A stretch of DNA of 64,000 nt from Desulfurivibrionaceae bacterium (GTDB taxonomy: Bacteria; Desulfobacterota; Desulfobulbia; Desulfobulbales; VMSU01). The stretch spans positions 72,000 through 135,999 of the forward strand of contig JAQYVV010000006.1 of assembly GCA_030145275.1 (NCBI GenBank). Direction: 5' to 3'. Position 1 is the stretch's first letter. Each line of letters starts with the position of its first letter. The notes under the pieces are model-generated. The model saw nothing but the letters and a program-made list of their open reading frames with translations. It did not search any database and was not told where the DNA came from. Shown here in pieces: positions 33,964 to 43,243 of this stretch. The translations under genes and the position numbers were made by a program.

Positions 33964-34230
33964 TTAACAATAATATCGTCCCTTCAGGGGACAGCTCGCA
34001 AGTCCAGGGCAGGAAGCGCAAACCGCGTATCTCCCCCCATCTTCTGCACCCCACAACCCTTGTGCTGTGAGGGCACATTTCCTTGTGCATTCATTGCATG
34101 ACACAGGCTCTCCATCCCGAATTAAAACCCATCCTCCTCTACGGAGGCTCTCGGCAGATGTTTTGTCACATTCGGCACAGATGTGGTAAAAAAGGGTCTC
34201 ATCGTCTGTTGCAAGCTTCCAGGTCGGCAT
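33964..34230 (-). CDS. Cys-rich protein in the double-cubane/YedF cluster, unknown
   Basis: 88 residues with nine cysteines: CAEC, CNECTRKC, CASCPGLASC and a terminal C. These fit two metal or Fe-S sites. No family is recognised. It starts 7 bases after the activase stop and is followed by the YedF-domain gene, so it very likely belongs to that operon and may serve as an electron carrier or chaperone for the reductase (inference). Confidence 0.75.
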   Translation of the reverse strand: MPTWKLATDDETLFYHICAECDKTSAESLRRGGWVLIRDGEPVSCNECTRKCALTAQGLWGAEDGGRYAVCASCPGLASCPLKGRYYC

Positions 34231-34236
34231 GACTCA

Positions 34237-34995
34237 TCACCCGCAATTTACGGCACTTTTTCCGGCGTGAATCGCGGCGCCTATTGCGCCGACAAGGTCA
34301 GGCGAAGAGGGAACGCAGACCCGAGCCCCGATTTTTGATTCCAACAATTGTACGATACAGGAGTTATTGGCAACTCCGCCGGAAAAGACGATTTCATCAC
34401 CATGGCCGATTCGATTTAGCATGCCTCCTAATCGGCTGACAACCGACAGATGCACGGCCCTGGCAATATCAGCTGCAGGGATTCCGGAGTTTTTCATGGA
34501 AATGACTTCCGACTCGGCAAAAACGGTACACATGCTGTTGATAGCAACATCCTGACCTGATTCCAGAGCAGCAGAGCCGAATTCACTAATCGTATACCCG
34601 AGCGAAACGGCCATTATTTCGAGAAACCTACCCGTCCCGGCAGCGCATTTATCGTTCATCTGAAAATTGCTGACCTTGCCGGCCTGAGTCAAAGAGATAA
34701 CCTTGCAATCCTGTCCTCCGACATCGAGAATGGTCCGGCAATCAGGGAAAAAATGTCGGGCCCCAAGGGCATGGGCCTTAATCTCGGTTATCACCTCGTC
34801 AGCAAAGTGCTTCTGGGCCAGGTGCCTGCCGTATCCGGTGGCTATTATCGTTCCAGATTGAAACTGCTTCAACATGTCCTGGGCCTGCTGGTGAGGCTCA
34901 AAACCGCTTTCCTGCTTTGTATGACAAAGCAGAATGTCATCAACAATAGCTGCAACTTTAATCGTTCTTGAACCAAGATCAACGCCGAGTTGCAT
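34237..34995 (-). CDS. ATP-dependent activase of 2-hydroxyacyl-CoA dehydratase / double-cubane type
   Basis: 252 residues of the BadF/BcrA/HgdC ASKHA fold: GVDLGSRTIKVAAI phosphate loop, ILDVGGQDCKVI, NDKCAAGTGRFLE and SMCTVFAESEV, whose two cysteines hold the shared [4Fe-4S] cluster of the dimer. It couples ATP hydrolysis to low-potential electron transfer into its partner. The ATG overlaps the reductase stop as TAATG. Confidence 0.93.
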   Translation of the reverse strand: MQLGVDLGSRTIKVAAIVDDILLCHTKQESGFEPHQQAQDMLKQFQSGTIIATGYGRHLAQKHFADEVITEIKAHALGARHFFPDCRTILDVGGQDCKVISLTQAGKVSNFQMNDKCAAGTGRFLEIMAVSLGYTISEFGSAALESGQDVAINSMCTVFAESEVISMKNSGIPAADIARAVHLSVVSRLGGMLNRIGHGDEIVFSGGVANNSCIVQLLESKIGARVCVPSSPDLVGAIGAAIHAGKSAVNCG

Positions 34996-36293
34996 TACTG
35001 CTCCCTTATCTGTTCAAGAAATGCTTCAATTCTTGTCTGTAATTGCCCAACGTCTTCTGGGGAGTAATCGGACTCGATTGAAAGATAAGGAATTTCATAT
35101 TTTTCACAGGCTTCGCGAATTTTTATCTCTTCAATGTTATAGGTATGGCAGAACTGTAGGGAGTAATGCAGGATGCCCTGAGCGTTTGAATCTTTGTACT
35201 CTTTAAGCACTTGGTCTACCCGGTCATCATTTGGTGTAAAGCAGGAGCAGTCAATCTGCATATAACGATCGGTAAGCACATCAAGTTGCGCATCTACATC
35301 AACCTTGCTCTCATCAATAAGGTCTTTAAAATAGCGGCTGCCAATGCAGGATTCCTCATTGACCACAACCGCGCCTGCCGTTTCGATCAGGTTGTGAACT
35401 TTCCAGTTTGGCAAGGCCATTGGGGTGCCTGAAACCATGATCCTGGGGGCGCTCTTTTCTACAACACCGGATTCATTTTGCAACCGCTGCTCAAGTTCAT
35501 CGCACAACTCGTTTACTTTCTCGGCAAAACGCACGGGTTCATCATAAAAGGCAATCTGTTCAATAAGCAGACCATCTTTACCGCTGATCGGGGCAGGATG
35601 GTTCGCCCTTAGCCTGGTTAGGCGCTGCAGAGCTTTTCTTTTGTTATTGATTATTTTTATGGCATCCCCAAGGTCTTCAGGGGTGATGGTTTTGTTGCAG
35701 ACTTCCTCGACCCTCGTCTTGAAATCTTTTACCTCTTCAAGCCACAGTTGTTTATCCCGTTTCTTTTTCATTTGCGGAATTTCCATCACGTGGGTGGGAA
35801 CAAGCCGATCAAGAATTTCCCATGTCTTTTTCTTGGCGTCACAGGTGGTTTCCCCATAGACAAAATCAACAACCTGAAAGTATGGACATATCCTGCCGGC
35901 CTTAAAGCCATAGGCAGACTTAACCATTGGGCATATATTTCTTGGCAAGATTTTCTCCGCATCAGGGATTGATCCCTGAGAGCCCCCGCACAGACCGACA
36001 CAAACGCCCCCGGCGGCAACGACCACCTCTTCCGGGATATAAACACAAAACGTGCCGACAATAGGCTTGCCAGTTTTCTTGACTTCCAACATTTCTTTAA
36101 TGCGCCCACCAAAAATTTCGGCAATAAGCCCATCAAAATATTTCATTTTGGCTGGTCTATTTTTCTGGCTAAGATATGTTTTGCTAAATACTTCGCCAAG
36201 CATCTGGCGGGATTTGTCAAATCTGGCCACGTCCATACCCAGGCTTTCCCACATTTCGGGATAGGCTTTCACCTCAAAATTTTCTATGCTCAT
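34995..36293 (-). CDS. double-cubane-cluster anaerobic reductase (2-hydroxyacyl-CoA dehydratase D-like)
   Basis: 432 residues; AAGGAGA ribosome site. It belongs to the HgdB/YjiM group, with GTFCVYIPEEVVVAAGGVCVGLCGG, RNICPMVKSAYG and DCSCFTPND supplying cluster cysteines. With only one such subunit beside the activase, it fits the double-cubane [8Fe-9S] protein class rather than a dehydratase heterodimer. These proteins reduce small difficult substrates at very low potential; the physiological substrate is unknown. First gene of the operon. Confidence 0.88.
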   Translation of the reverse strand: MSIENFEVKAYPEMWESLGMDVARFDKSRQMLGEVFSKTYLSQKNRPAKMKYFDGLIAEIFGGRIKEMLEVKKTGKPIVGTFCVYIPEEVVVAAGGVCVGLCGGSQGSIPDAEKILPRNICPMVKSAYGFKAGRICPYFQVVDFVYGETTCDAKKKTWEILDRLVPTHVMEIPQMKKKRDKQLWLEEVKDFKTRVEEVCNKTITPEDLGDAIKIINNKRKALQRLTRLRANHPAPISGKDGLLIEQIAFYDEPVRFAEKVNELCDELEQRLQNESGVVEKSAPRIMVSGTPMALPNWKVHNLIETAGAVVVNEESCIGSRYFKDLIDESKVDVDAQLDVLTDRYMQIDCSCFTPNDDRVDQVLKEYKDSNAQGILHYSLQFCHTYNIEEIKIREACEKYEIPYLSIESDYSPEDVGQLQTRIEAFLEQIREQ

Positions 36294-36358
36294 TATCGTC
36301 TCCTTTTAATATCTCACCCCCATGCGGTGATTTTGTTCCGTAGCCCCCTTGAGGAGTA

Positions 36359-36421
36359 TAAGTGCCTTCACGAAATTGTTTTCTTGTTGAAAAAACGAGA
36401 CAACTGTTTCTAGGGCACTAA
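36359..36421. repeat. possible degenerate R1 repeat
   Basis: TAAGTGCCTT near 36359 and AGGGCACTAA near 36412 resemble R1 ends, enclosing about 45 bases. No CCGG hairpin tail. Weak. Confidence 0.35.
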
Positions 36422-36449
36422 AAAATATTTTCTGTGTAACCGAAAATTA

Positions 36450-37190
36450 TTAATTCTCAACCGGCAAACCTGCCTCTTTCCAATCAGCGAAAATGGCCTG
36501 ATTTATATCCTTGTAGCTGAGTTTCATCAATTTACGGTAAGCGTTGTAACTACGTCCGCCGGAGTTGCAGTAGACAATGATTTTTTTCTTCTTATCAAGG
36601 ATGCCTGATTGCACAGCAAAATCGGCAACCGGGATGTTTATGGCCCCCGGCATGTGACCTTCGCCAAACTCTTCCATATCTCTGACATCGACTAAAGTGA
36701 AGGCAGCGGCATTGCTCTTACTCAACTCGAAAAGGTCACTTGGGGATATTTTTGTCGTTGCAACACGCTTCTCGTAATCTGGTCCTGCATATATGGGCAG
36801 CCCCTTTTCCTCCCAGACTGGCATACCTTCGTTATAAATAGAGACATTAGCATAACCAAGATCCATGGCCTTTTTTGCTGCCTTTTTACTTTTTCCACAC
36901 TTGACCCCGTTGCAGTAAAAGATAATTCTACTCATTTTGTCGACAGGAAGGAGTTCAAGATACTTAGAGAATTTTTTTTCTGGGATATTGATCGCCCCTC
37001 TTATGTGCACCTCCTGATATTCTTCCGGATTGCGGGCATCAACAACAAGCATTTCGACATTTTCGTCCAGCATCTCTTTCAACTCATCGGTACTAGTCAG
37101 ATGATAATTCGACTCTGCGGCCTGTAAAGAGACTGCATATCCCATACAAATTAAAAAAAATACCGCCGTGCATAATCTGTTTATTTTCAT
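36450..37190 (-). CDS. secreted tandem rhodanese
   Basis: 246 residues with a signal peptide cleaved near LQAAES. Two complete rhodanese domains have catalytic cysteines C93 (CNGVKCGKS) and C208 (CNSGGRS). Periplasmic rhodaneses carry or transfer sulfane sulfur, and in this setting possibly selenium. The gene is between the double-cubane operon and the LysR regulator and is divergent from the latter. Confidence 0.92.
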   Translation of the reverse strand: MKINRLCTAVFFLICMGYAVSLQAAESNYHLTSTDELKEMLDENVEMLVVDARNPEEYQEVHIRGAINIPEKKFSKYLELLPVDKMSRIIFYCNGVKCGKSKKAAKKAMDLGYANVSIYNEGMPVWEEKGLPIYAGPDYEKRVATTKISPSDLFELSKSNAAAFTLVDVRDMEEFGEGHMPGAINIPVADFAVQSGILDKKKKIIVYCNSGGRSYNAYRKLMKLSYKDINQAIFADWKEAGLPVEN

Positions 37191-37328
37191 CCTATCAATC
37201 TCCTTTTGGGCCTGTAAGGCCCTTAATTTACATTATTGAGTCTTTTTCTTTCAGTTCAAGCATGCTAATGTAAAAGGAAATACATATTAGTCAAATCGGT
37301 AATTACTATCACAAAGAGGTGACCTATC

Positions 37329-38216
37329 ATGGATATTCATCATCTTCGCATTTTCACAGCAGTGTACCGCTGCAAAAGTTTCACAAAGGCCGCCCGGCAG
37401 ATCAACATCTCACAGCCAACCGTCAGTGAACACATTAAAAATCTTGAAAATGAGCTCGACTGCAGACTATTTGACAGAATCGGCAAAAGCATTGAAGCAA
37501 CAGCATCTGCAAAAAAACTATTTCCAAAAGCTCTGCAAATTATTGAAGAGCTCTCTCGGCTAAAAGCAGATATTCTTGGCGGCGAGGATACACTTAAAGG
37601 AGAGATAATTTTAGGTGCGAGCACTATTCCCAGCACATATCTCATCCCTGCGAGCATCAAACACTTCCAGGAGATCTACCCAGACATTTTTTTTCAGGTG
37701 CGGATAGAAGACTCTTTGAAAATAAATCAGCTGATAATTGAAAATGAACTTGCTTGTGGAATTGTCGGAGCAAAGATGGCGGGAAAGGCTCTCTGCTATG
37801 AGCCCTTTTTCAAAGACCAACTAAGTCTGGTTGCCTCACCAGGACTCATTAAAAAGAAGACTATAAAACTTAAAGAATTAAGCGGACTCCCTTTTGTGCT
37901 AAGAGAAAAAGGATCAGGGACCAGAAAGGCAATGGAAGAAAATCTACAGAGAATCGGTTTTAGCCTCAGAAAAAAACAGGTCGCTGCAGAATTCAGCTCA
38001 ACAGCCTCCATCAAGGAAGCCGCCAAACATGGGATTGGAGTTGCGATTATCTCGCAGATAGCTGTGCTTGACGAGCTAAGAAATGGGACTTTGTGTGAAA
38101 TTTCACTTCAAAAAGAAAAATTGGAGAGATATTTTTATCTCGCCTACCACAAGGACAGGACTCTTCCTAGTCATTATTTGAAATTCTGCCAATTCCTGCG
38201 ACAACAAACGATGTAG
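37329..38216 (+). CDS. LysR-family regulator, selenium-metabolism-associated type
   Basis: 295 residues. N-terminal winged helix (MDIHHLRIFTAVYRCKSFTKAARQINISQPTVSEHIKNLE in its first 40 residues) and a type 2 periplasmic-binding effector domain. The start, length and effector sequence resemble LysR regulators that occur with YedE/YedF genes; subgroup assignment is from memory. It is divergent from the rhodanese and double-cubane genes, the standard LysR arrangement for regulating them. Confidence 0.85.
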   Translation: MDIHHLRIFTAVYRCKSFTKAARQINISQPTVSEHIKNLENELDCRLFDRIGKSIEATASAKKLFPKALQIIEELSRLKADILGGEDTLKGEIILGASTIPSTYLIPASIKHFQEIYPDIFFQVRIEDSLKINQLIIENELACGIVGAKMAGKALCYEPFFKDQLSLVASPGLIKKKTIKLKELSGLPFVLREKGSGTRKAMEENLQRIGFSLRKKQVAAEFSSTASIKEAAKHGIGVAIISQIAVLDELRNGTLCEISLQKEKLERYFYLAYHKDRTLPSHYLKFCQFLRQQTM

Positions 38217-38228
38217 ATAAAAAGATTT

Positions 38229-38318
38229 TGTAATTATTCAGCGTACTAACCAAGGCTCGGCCTCTATTTTAACAGTAACATGGATCCCTGATAAAAACAT
38301 CGGAGTCTGCGCTTACCT
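38229..38318 (-). repeat. R2 interspersed repeat, copy 2, with mini-insert
   Basis: The reverse complement reads ATGTTTTTATC, then GTTACTGTTAAAATAGAGG, then GGTTAGTACGCTGAATAATTAC, matching 25483-25567 in order. The hairpin of copy 1 is here broken by the insert at 38301-38318. Confidence 0.7.
38301..38318 (+). repeat. 18-bp mini-insert (copy 10)
   Basis: CGGAGTCTGCGCTTACCT, one substitution from consensus, placed between TAAAAACAT and CAGGATGACG, i.e. at the stem/loop boundary of the R2 hairpin. Confidence 0.8.
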
Positions 38319-38365
38319 CAGGATGACGATCGTAACTCCTCGTAAGTCCGTCATGCCGGACAAGA

Positions 38366-40606
38366 TCAGGCATCGCTCTCGCTTAATACTGTTTTCAGAA
38401 TATCACTTAATTTTTCCATGCTGAAAGGTTTGGGAATAACGCCACTAAATCCATGCTCTCTGAAATTAGCCATTATTGGATCATTGGCGTAACCACTGGA
38501 GACAACAATCTTGGCCTTGGGATTAATCTGAAGAAGATGTTCCGTTGCCTCTTTACCTCCCATCCCGCCAGGAATAGTCAGGTCCACAATCACGGCATCA
38601 AAGGGTTTGCCTTGATTAACAGCCAGGCTGTACATTTCTATAGCCTCCTGCCCATCGGCTGCCAGTTCAACACTGTAGCCAAGATAACTAAGCGTTTGTG
38701 AGCTAACGTCTCGGATCAACTCTTCATCATCCATAACAAGTATCCTGCCATGTCCCAGGAATATTTCTTCTCCTTTTTCAGGATGTAGGCTTTGCGTCGC
38801 TAGTTCTGGCAGTTGCTGGTCTGCTGCCGGCAGATAGAGAAAAAAAGTTGTCCCAACACCCTTCTCTGATTCCACTGTGACCAAACCTGCATGCTTTTTG
38901 ATTATTGAATAGCAGATTGACAACCCAAGGCCATGTCCTTTTTCTTTTGTGGTGAAATATGGGTCAAAAATTTTATCAATGTGTTGTTTCTCTATTCCCT
39001 CCCCCCTGTCTATGACATCTATTTTAATATATTTACCGGGTGTCAATGATCTCGCATCATTTTTATCAATAAGGATATTTTCGGCACAGATGTCAACAGT
39101 GCCTCCCTCTTTCATGGTATGGTCAGCATTAATAACAAGGTTATGGATAACCTGGCCAATCTGCCCCTCATCTACCTCTACCGGCCATAAGTTATCGGAA
39201 ATATTAAAAAGGCATTTTATCTTTGAGCCGCTGAAGGAAAATTGAGCAGATTCTTTTATCAATTTTTTGCTGCAAGTAATCGTTGTAACAGGGGCTCCAC
39301 CTTTGGCGAAAGTCAATAATTGGCCGGTCAGGTTTTTGGCTCGAAAAGAGGCATTTTCCGTCTCAGCAAGAAGGGTGGCAATCTTAGTATTGTCTTTTGC
39401 CATGATTCTTGCCAGGGATATATTTCCAACAATTGAAGTCAGCAGGTTGTTAAAATCATGGGCAATCCCTCCTGCCAGAACACCTAGAGATTCTATCTTT
39501 TTGGTGCGCATAATTTCCATTTCCATGTTTTTTTCCTGGGTAATGTCCCGGAAAACAAGAATGGCTCCAGCTGGTGCAGAATTCTCCCCACTTTTTATCG
39601 GAGCGATACTGAGAGCAATTATTTTTTCTTCGCCATCTTTAGCTATCAGAGGAGTCTGACTTATATGTTTGAAGGTTGAACACTTGCTCAGGATGTCACT
39701 AAAAGTATCCGAGCACGAATGCGGTTTCCTTTCCTTTTGGATATTAATGACCTGACAGACACCCTTTCCCATAGCCTCCCCCAGAGACCAGCCTGTCAGT
39801 GTCTCTGCCACTTCGTTCATCATGGTTACGTCCCCTGCAGAATTAGTTACCACGACTCCCTCAGCGATACTTTTCAGGGTTAAAGATAGTCTTTCTTTTT
39901 CATTGGCAACAGCCTCTTTGGCCTCCATCAACTCGGTTATATCAGTATAAAGCATGACCGTACGAACAATTTTATCATCCCTATCTCTAACCGGTGCAGA
40001 GACGATGTTGTAGTGCAGCATATTCCTGGGGTAAATAGCAGACATTGAAACTGCCTGCCCTGTTCTGAGCATCTCATCGAAAGGACATGGTTTAATTTTT
40101 TGCCCGAGACAAATAACCTCCGAGCATGATAAGCCACAAACTTGATTTCCTTGGACATCAAACATCTCTTGGAGTTTATGATTGCAGGAAACAATTTTCT
40201 TGTCTGCGTCCAGTACAAGAATTCCGCCGCCCACTGACTCGAAAATTGCCTTTATCTCATCCATTGCCAGCTCAAGCTGCTCATTTGTCTGGCGCAGGTG
40301 CTCAAGTATCTGGGTGAAGGATTCTGCTATTATGCCGATGGGGTCAAGATTTATAAGAGTCGCATCGTCGAGCTCTTCCGGACGCAGCGGAATTGTCCCG
40401 ATGACCAGGAGAAGCTGATCAATTTTCTGGCGAATATAGTTGATGGATGCCTCGTTGTTTTGGCGAAGAACCCTATTTTCTTGCAGCAGTTCATTTAAAA
40501 AATCTGCGACAGGAGCTAATTCATCGTCAGCGCCAATCTGCAATAAAGCAGAGGATGGATTTTCTTTTATGCGCTTTGCATCTTGAATAATTCTTTCTAA
40601 GCTCAT
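38366..40606 (-). CDS. cytosolic PAS-PAS hybrid histidine kinase linked to TusA/YedE
   Basis: 746 residues, no membrane helix. An N-terminal helical region (1-110), a first PAS with a cysteine group (VCGLSCSEVICLGQKIKPCPF, about residues 150-175), a second PAS, the histidine box (LAGGIAHDFNNLL, H383), an ATPase domain (GHGLGLSIC) and a receiver (VIVDLTIPGGMGG). Its ATG overlaps the TusA stop as TAATG, so it is translated with TusA and probably senses a sulfur, selenium or redox signal in the cytoplasm (inference). Confidence 0.9.
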   Translation of the reverse strand: MSLERIIQDAKRIKENPSSALLQIGADDELAPVADFLNELLQENRVLRQNNEASINYIRQKIDQLLLVIGTIPLRPEELDDATLINLDPIGIIAESFTQILEHLRQTNEQLELAMDEIKAIFESVGGGILVLDADKKIVSCNHKLQEMFDVQGNQVCGLSCSEVICLGQKIKPCPFDEMLRTGQAVSMSAIYPRNMLHYNIVSAPVRDRDDKIVRTVMLYTDITELMEAKEAVANEKERLSLTLKSIAEGVVVTNSAGDVTMMNEVAETLTGWSLGEAMGKGVCQVINIQKERKPHSCSDTFSDILSKCSTFKHISQTPLIAKDGEEKIIALSIAPIKSGENSAPAGAILVFRDITQEKNMEMEIMRTKKIESLGVLAGGIAHDFNNLLTSIVGNISLARIMAKDNTKIATLLAETENASFRAKNLTGQLLTFAKGGAPVTTITCSKKLIKESAQFSFSGSKIKCLFNISDNLWPVEVDEGQIGQVIHNLVINADHTMKEGGTVDICAENILIDKNDARSLTPGKYIKIDVIDRGEGIEKQHIDKIFDPYFTTKEKGHGLGLSICYSIIKKHAGLVTVESEKGVGTTFFLYLPAADQQLPELATQSLHPEKGEEIFLGHGRILVMDDEELIRDVSSQTLSYLGYSVELAADGQEAIEMYSLAVNQGKPFDAVIVDLTIPGGMGGKEATEHLLQINPKAKIVVSSGYANDPIMANFREHGFSGVIPKPFSMEKLSDILKTVLSESDA

Positions 40607-40881
40607 TATTTTTTACTTTCCGGGGTAAAATTTCTTACAACAATCTGATAAAAAGAGTCCATTTGAGTGACATTAACCGAGTATCCCATATTCCTGGCCG
40701 TTGTGGGAATAGTGGTAATCGCTTCACGGTTATCGGTTTTAATACACAGCTCCTCCAGGCCTTTTTTAATGGCATCCCTGTGTTTGTTCAGCTTGTCCAT
40801 TGCCACAAGAAGGGTCGCAGGACAAACCTGGCCACGCATGTCGATGTCGATGTTTTCTGGTATTTTCTGATCACTCATCAT
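40606..40881 (-). CDS. TusA-family sulfur carrier
   Basis: 91 residues with the TusA fold and its cysteine in MRGQVCPATLL; the common CPxP has Thr in place of the second Pro. TusA proteins pass sulfane sulfur, or in YedE/YedF contexts possibly selenium, as a persulfide. It lies 20 bases after the yedE gene and overlaps the kinase gene. The matching YedF C-domain is at 33544. Confidence 0.9.
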   Translation of the reverse strand: MMSDQKIPENIDIDMRGQVCPATLLVAMDKLNKHRDAIKKGLEELCIKTDNREAITTIPTTARNMGYSVNVTQMDSFYQIVVRNFTPESKK

Positions 40882-40901
40882 ATCTTTCCTGTAAGCCGGG
40901 C

Positions 40902-42041
40902 TTATTGTTTCGTTTTTTCTTGCCGCGTTCCTAAGATGACACAGGCAACAATTTTACTGCCGACCCATGCGCCAGGAAGAAGTCCAAGGATAAACAGAAG
41001 ACTCTGCAAGGCTAAAATAGGGAGTCCACCCATTAAGTGCCACACATTACAAGCCGGAGCCATTCTTGAAGCAACCCCTAACAGGAGGCCCCCGGATAAA
41101 GCCATAAACACTTGCGCCAGAGGGACCCTGTATTGGATAGCAAATTCACCTAAAAGCAATGCCGAGAATGTACTACCGAGAACAATACCCGCAATAAGAG
41201 GAAACTGAATCGCCCAGATGGAATCAAGCTGCGGCCCCGCACCTCCCTGAAGTAGCGCCCCGGTGGCTGGGTGGGTAACATTAAGAGGGGTGAGTTGAAA
41301 AAAGTTAACGGTGCCGACGTGCTCAGGAATAAGCAAGGTTTCAAGCATTGCCGCAATTTTCGCGTAAGTTGTTGTTATACCAAGAGGCATACCTACAAGG
41401 ACATAGGAAAGAACCCCGAGCAGAGCGATGGCTACCGCTGTTTTCCAGGGTTGGATATAGCCTTTCGCTTCGCTCTGTCTGATAATTTGATTTTCTTTAT
41501 GCCATTTTATGAAAATAATTATGGAAACAGCCACTACAGGAGATAAAACGAGTACGGGGTTTATTCCCAAGAGTTCGGGCAGAGTTTTAGCTGGTTGAAA
41601 AAACGTTGTTGCTTTAACGAAAGGGGCCCATAATGGATGTAATTCGGCATAGATAGCGCTGCCGACAATTAAACCGACAAAGGCGACAGCGCTGATAACG
41701 CTGCCGGCCCCCATTTTATAGAGGGTTCCCACAACACAGCCACCGGCCATCACCATGCCAACACCAAAAATAAAACCACCAATTATATTAGCGGCAGAGG
41801 CAAAGCCAAGGAGAGGAAAGGGGTAGAGAGGAAGCAAACCTAAAGTTCGGCAAATTTCAAATAAAACCATTGTTGCAATAACTTGTATAGCTAAATACCG
41901 CAGCATGGAGATGTTTCTGAATAAAAAAATGTCCCGGAACATCCCTGCAACACAGTAATCAGATCGATGCATGAGGAAGCCAGCCAAAAGTCCAATAAGG
42001 CTTCCAGCCAAGTACATAAGAAATACTGAATTGGTTATCAT
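40902..42041 (-). CDS. YeeE/YedE-family membrane transporter (thiosulfate or selenium)
   Basis: 379 residues with about 10 membrane helices. Family cysteines are visible in HRSDYCVAGMFRD, MAGGCVVGTLYKMG and MAPACNVWHLMGG. YeeE/TsuA imports thiosulfate through cysteine relays, and the YedE subgroup is tied to selenium metabolism. Pairing with TusA and proximity to YedF/LysR favour the YedE type, but sequence alone does not settle the substrate. Confidence 0.88.
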   Translation of the reverse strand: MITNSVFLMYLAGSLIGLLAGFLMHRSDYCVAGMFRDIFLFRNISMLRYLAIQVIATMVLFEICRTLGLLPLYPFPLLGFASAANIIGGFIFGVGMVMAGGCVVGTLYKMGAGSVISAVAFVGLIVGSAIYAELHPLWAPFVKATTFFQPAKTLPELLGINPVLVLSPVVAVSIIIFIKWHKENQIIRQSEAKGYIQPWKTAVAIALLGVLSYVLVGMPLGITTTYAKIAAMLETLLIPEHVGTVNFFQLTPLNVTHPATGALLQGGAGPQLDSIWAIQFPLIAGIVLGSTFSALLLGEFAIQYRVPLAQVFMALSGGLLLGVASRMAPACNVWHLMGGLPILALQSLLFILGLLPGAWVGSKIVACVILGTRQEKTKQ

Positions 42042-42180
42042 TGCAGCAACTTACCCCTCAAGATTTTACCGCCTAGCTCGGAAATATTTGCATCTTGCAA
42101 GAAAACATACACGTAATTTTATAAAAACGCACCCAACTATCCCCTATTCTACCCTCTTTTTTATTATAATAAAAACCTTT

Positions 42181-42215
42181 CCAAGTCTACGCTTATCCGA
42201 AGTCTGCGCTTATCT
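42181..42215 (+). repeat. tandem pair of A-type mini-inserts (copies 11 and 12)
   Basis: CCAAGTCTACGCTTATCC at 42181-42198 and CGAAGTCTGCGCTTATCT at 42198-42215, a 17-base period. They lie in the gap between the tungstate ABC genes and yedE. Confidence 0.8.
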
Positions 42216-42229
42216 GCGTCACATCAAAA

Positions 42230-43243
42230 TTAAGCGAGCCAGACTATATCCTTTGGATTATACGTTAGCGAAACCTTCTGGTTAGGGCGAATTTCTGCTA
42301 TTTGGAAGGCATGGACCGCTATATTGACAATAAATTGCTGATCCCCGCAAACCACATGGATGCATAAACTGTCTGGGTTGTTATCAGCAAAGATGCCAGT
42401 AACAAAGCCAGAAATATTTTTTTCATTTCCAAACGACGGGGAAGAGCTTATGCGAATATCTTTCGGTGCGATAACGCCACTGCTTCCAGCTTTAGGTGGT
42501 TTACTCGCATAAAGGAGCTGCCCATCTGTCATTTTCACAACAAACAATTCATCGCTGAACTTTTCCCAAGGACCCAGAAGAACATTTTTATAGCTATAGT
42601 CGAGAAGGCGACCATTGTATAAATAGACAATACGGTCACTGATATCGTTTAGCCATGATTGGTGGTGACTGCTAATAACCAGAGTTGTGCCCCATTCCTG
42701 TCTGGCTAACAAGATTGCCCGACGTATATTCCGAGCACTCTCCATATCAACACTTACTGTTGGTTCATCTAGCATTAGACAGGCGGGCTTAATTGCCAGT
42801 CTAGCGGCAAGGGCAACCCGCTGAGCCTCTCCACCGGAAAGTTCACTCCACTGCCGCTCTGCAAAAGAAGAGGAAAGGCCCACAAGCTCCAGAGCCTGGG
42901 CGACACAGAGGCTTAATTCTTTTTTCTGCCCCCTTATTTTTAAGCCATAAGAGATATTGTCAAACACCGAACGCTTTAATAAATATGTCTCCTGGGGAAG
43001 AAAAGTTAGTAAATGGCGTGCTCCTTTCGCAAAAGGCGTGATCGCTTTGTTTTCAAAAAACAGAGTACCGTGTGAACATTTTTCCACCAGAGACAGGATC
43101 TTGAGCATGGTGCTTTTACCGCTGCCATTTGGGCCTGCAAGCCCGACAATACTGCCGCGGCCTATTTTCAAATCGGGAATATCAAGAACCGTGCGGCCGT
43201 TGTACTGATGTCGCACCTTATGTAGACGAAGAATGTCTTCCAT
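42230..43243 (-). CDS. tupC: tungstate ABC transporter ATP-binding protein
   Basis: 337 residues. Walker A GPNGSGKST, signature LSGGEAQRVALAARLA, Walker B CLMLDEPTVSVD and the switch histidine in VISSHHQ. The last 100 residues form a TOBE/Mop-like domain, usual where the cell feeds back oxyanion levels. The ATG directly follows the tupB stop, with GGAGGG upstream. Confidence 0.93.
   Translation of the reverse strand: MEDILRLHKVRHQYNGRTVLDIPDLKIGRGSIVGLAGPNGSGKSTMLKILSLVEKCSHGTLFFENKAITPFAKGARHLLTFLPQETYLLKRSVFDNISYGLKIRGQKKELSLCVAQALELVGLSSSFAERQWSELSGGEAQRVALAARLAIKPACLMLDEPTVSVDMESARNIRRAILLARQEWGTTLVISSHHQSWLNDISDRIVYLYNGRLLDYSYKNVLLGPWEKFSDELFVVKMTDGQLLYASKPPKAGSSGVIAPKDIRISSSPSFGNEKNISGFVTGIFADNNPDSLCIHVVCGDQQFIVNIAVHAFQIAEIRPNQKVSLTYNPKDIVWLA

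Noticed and set aside
42042-42229. Molybdenum/tungsten cofactor riboswitch around the tup genes
   Set aside because: Only tandem mini-inserts and AT-rich DNA are seen here, and the tupA leader is too short for that structure.
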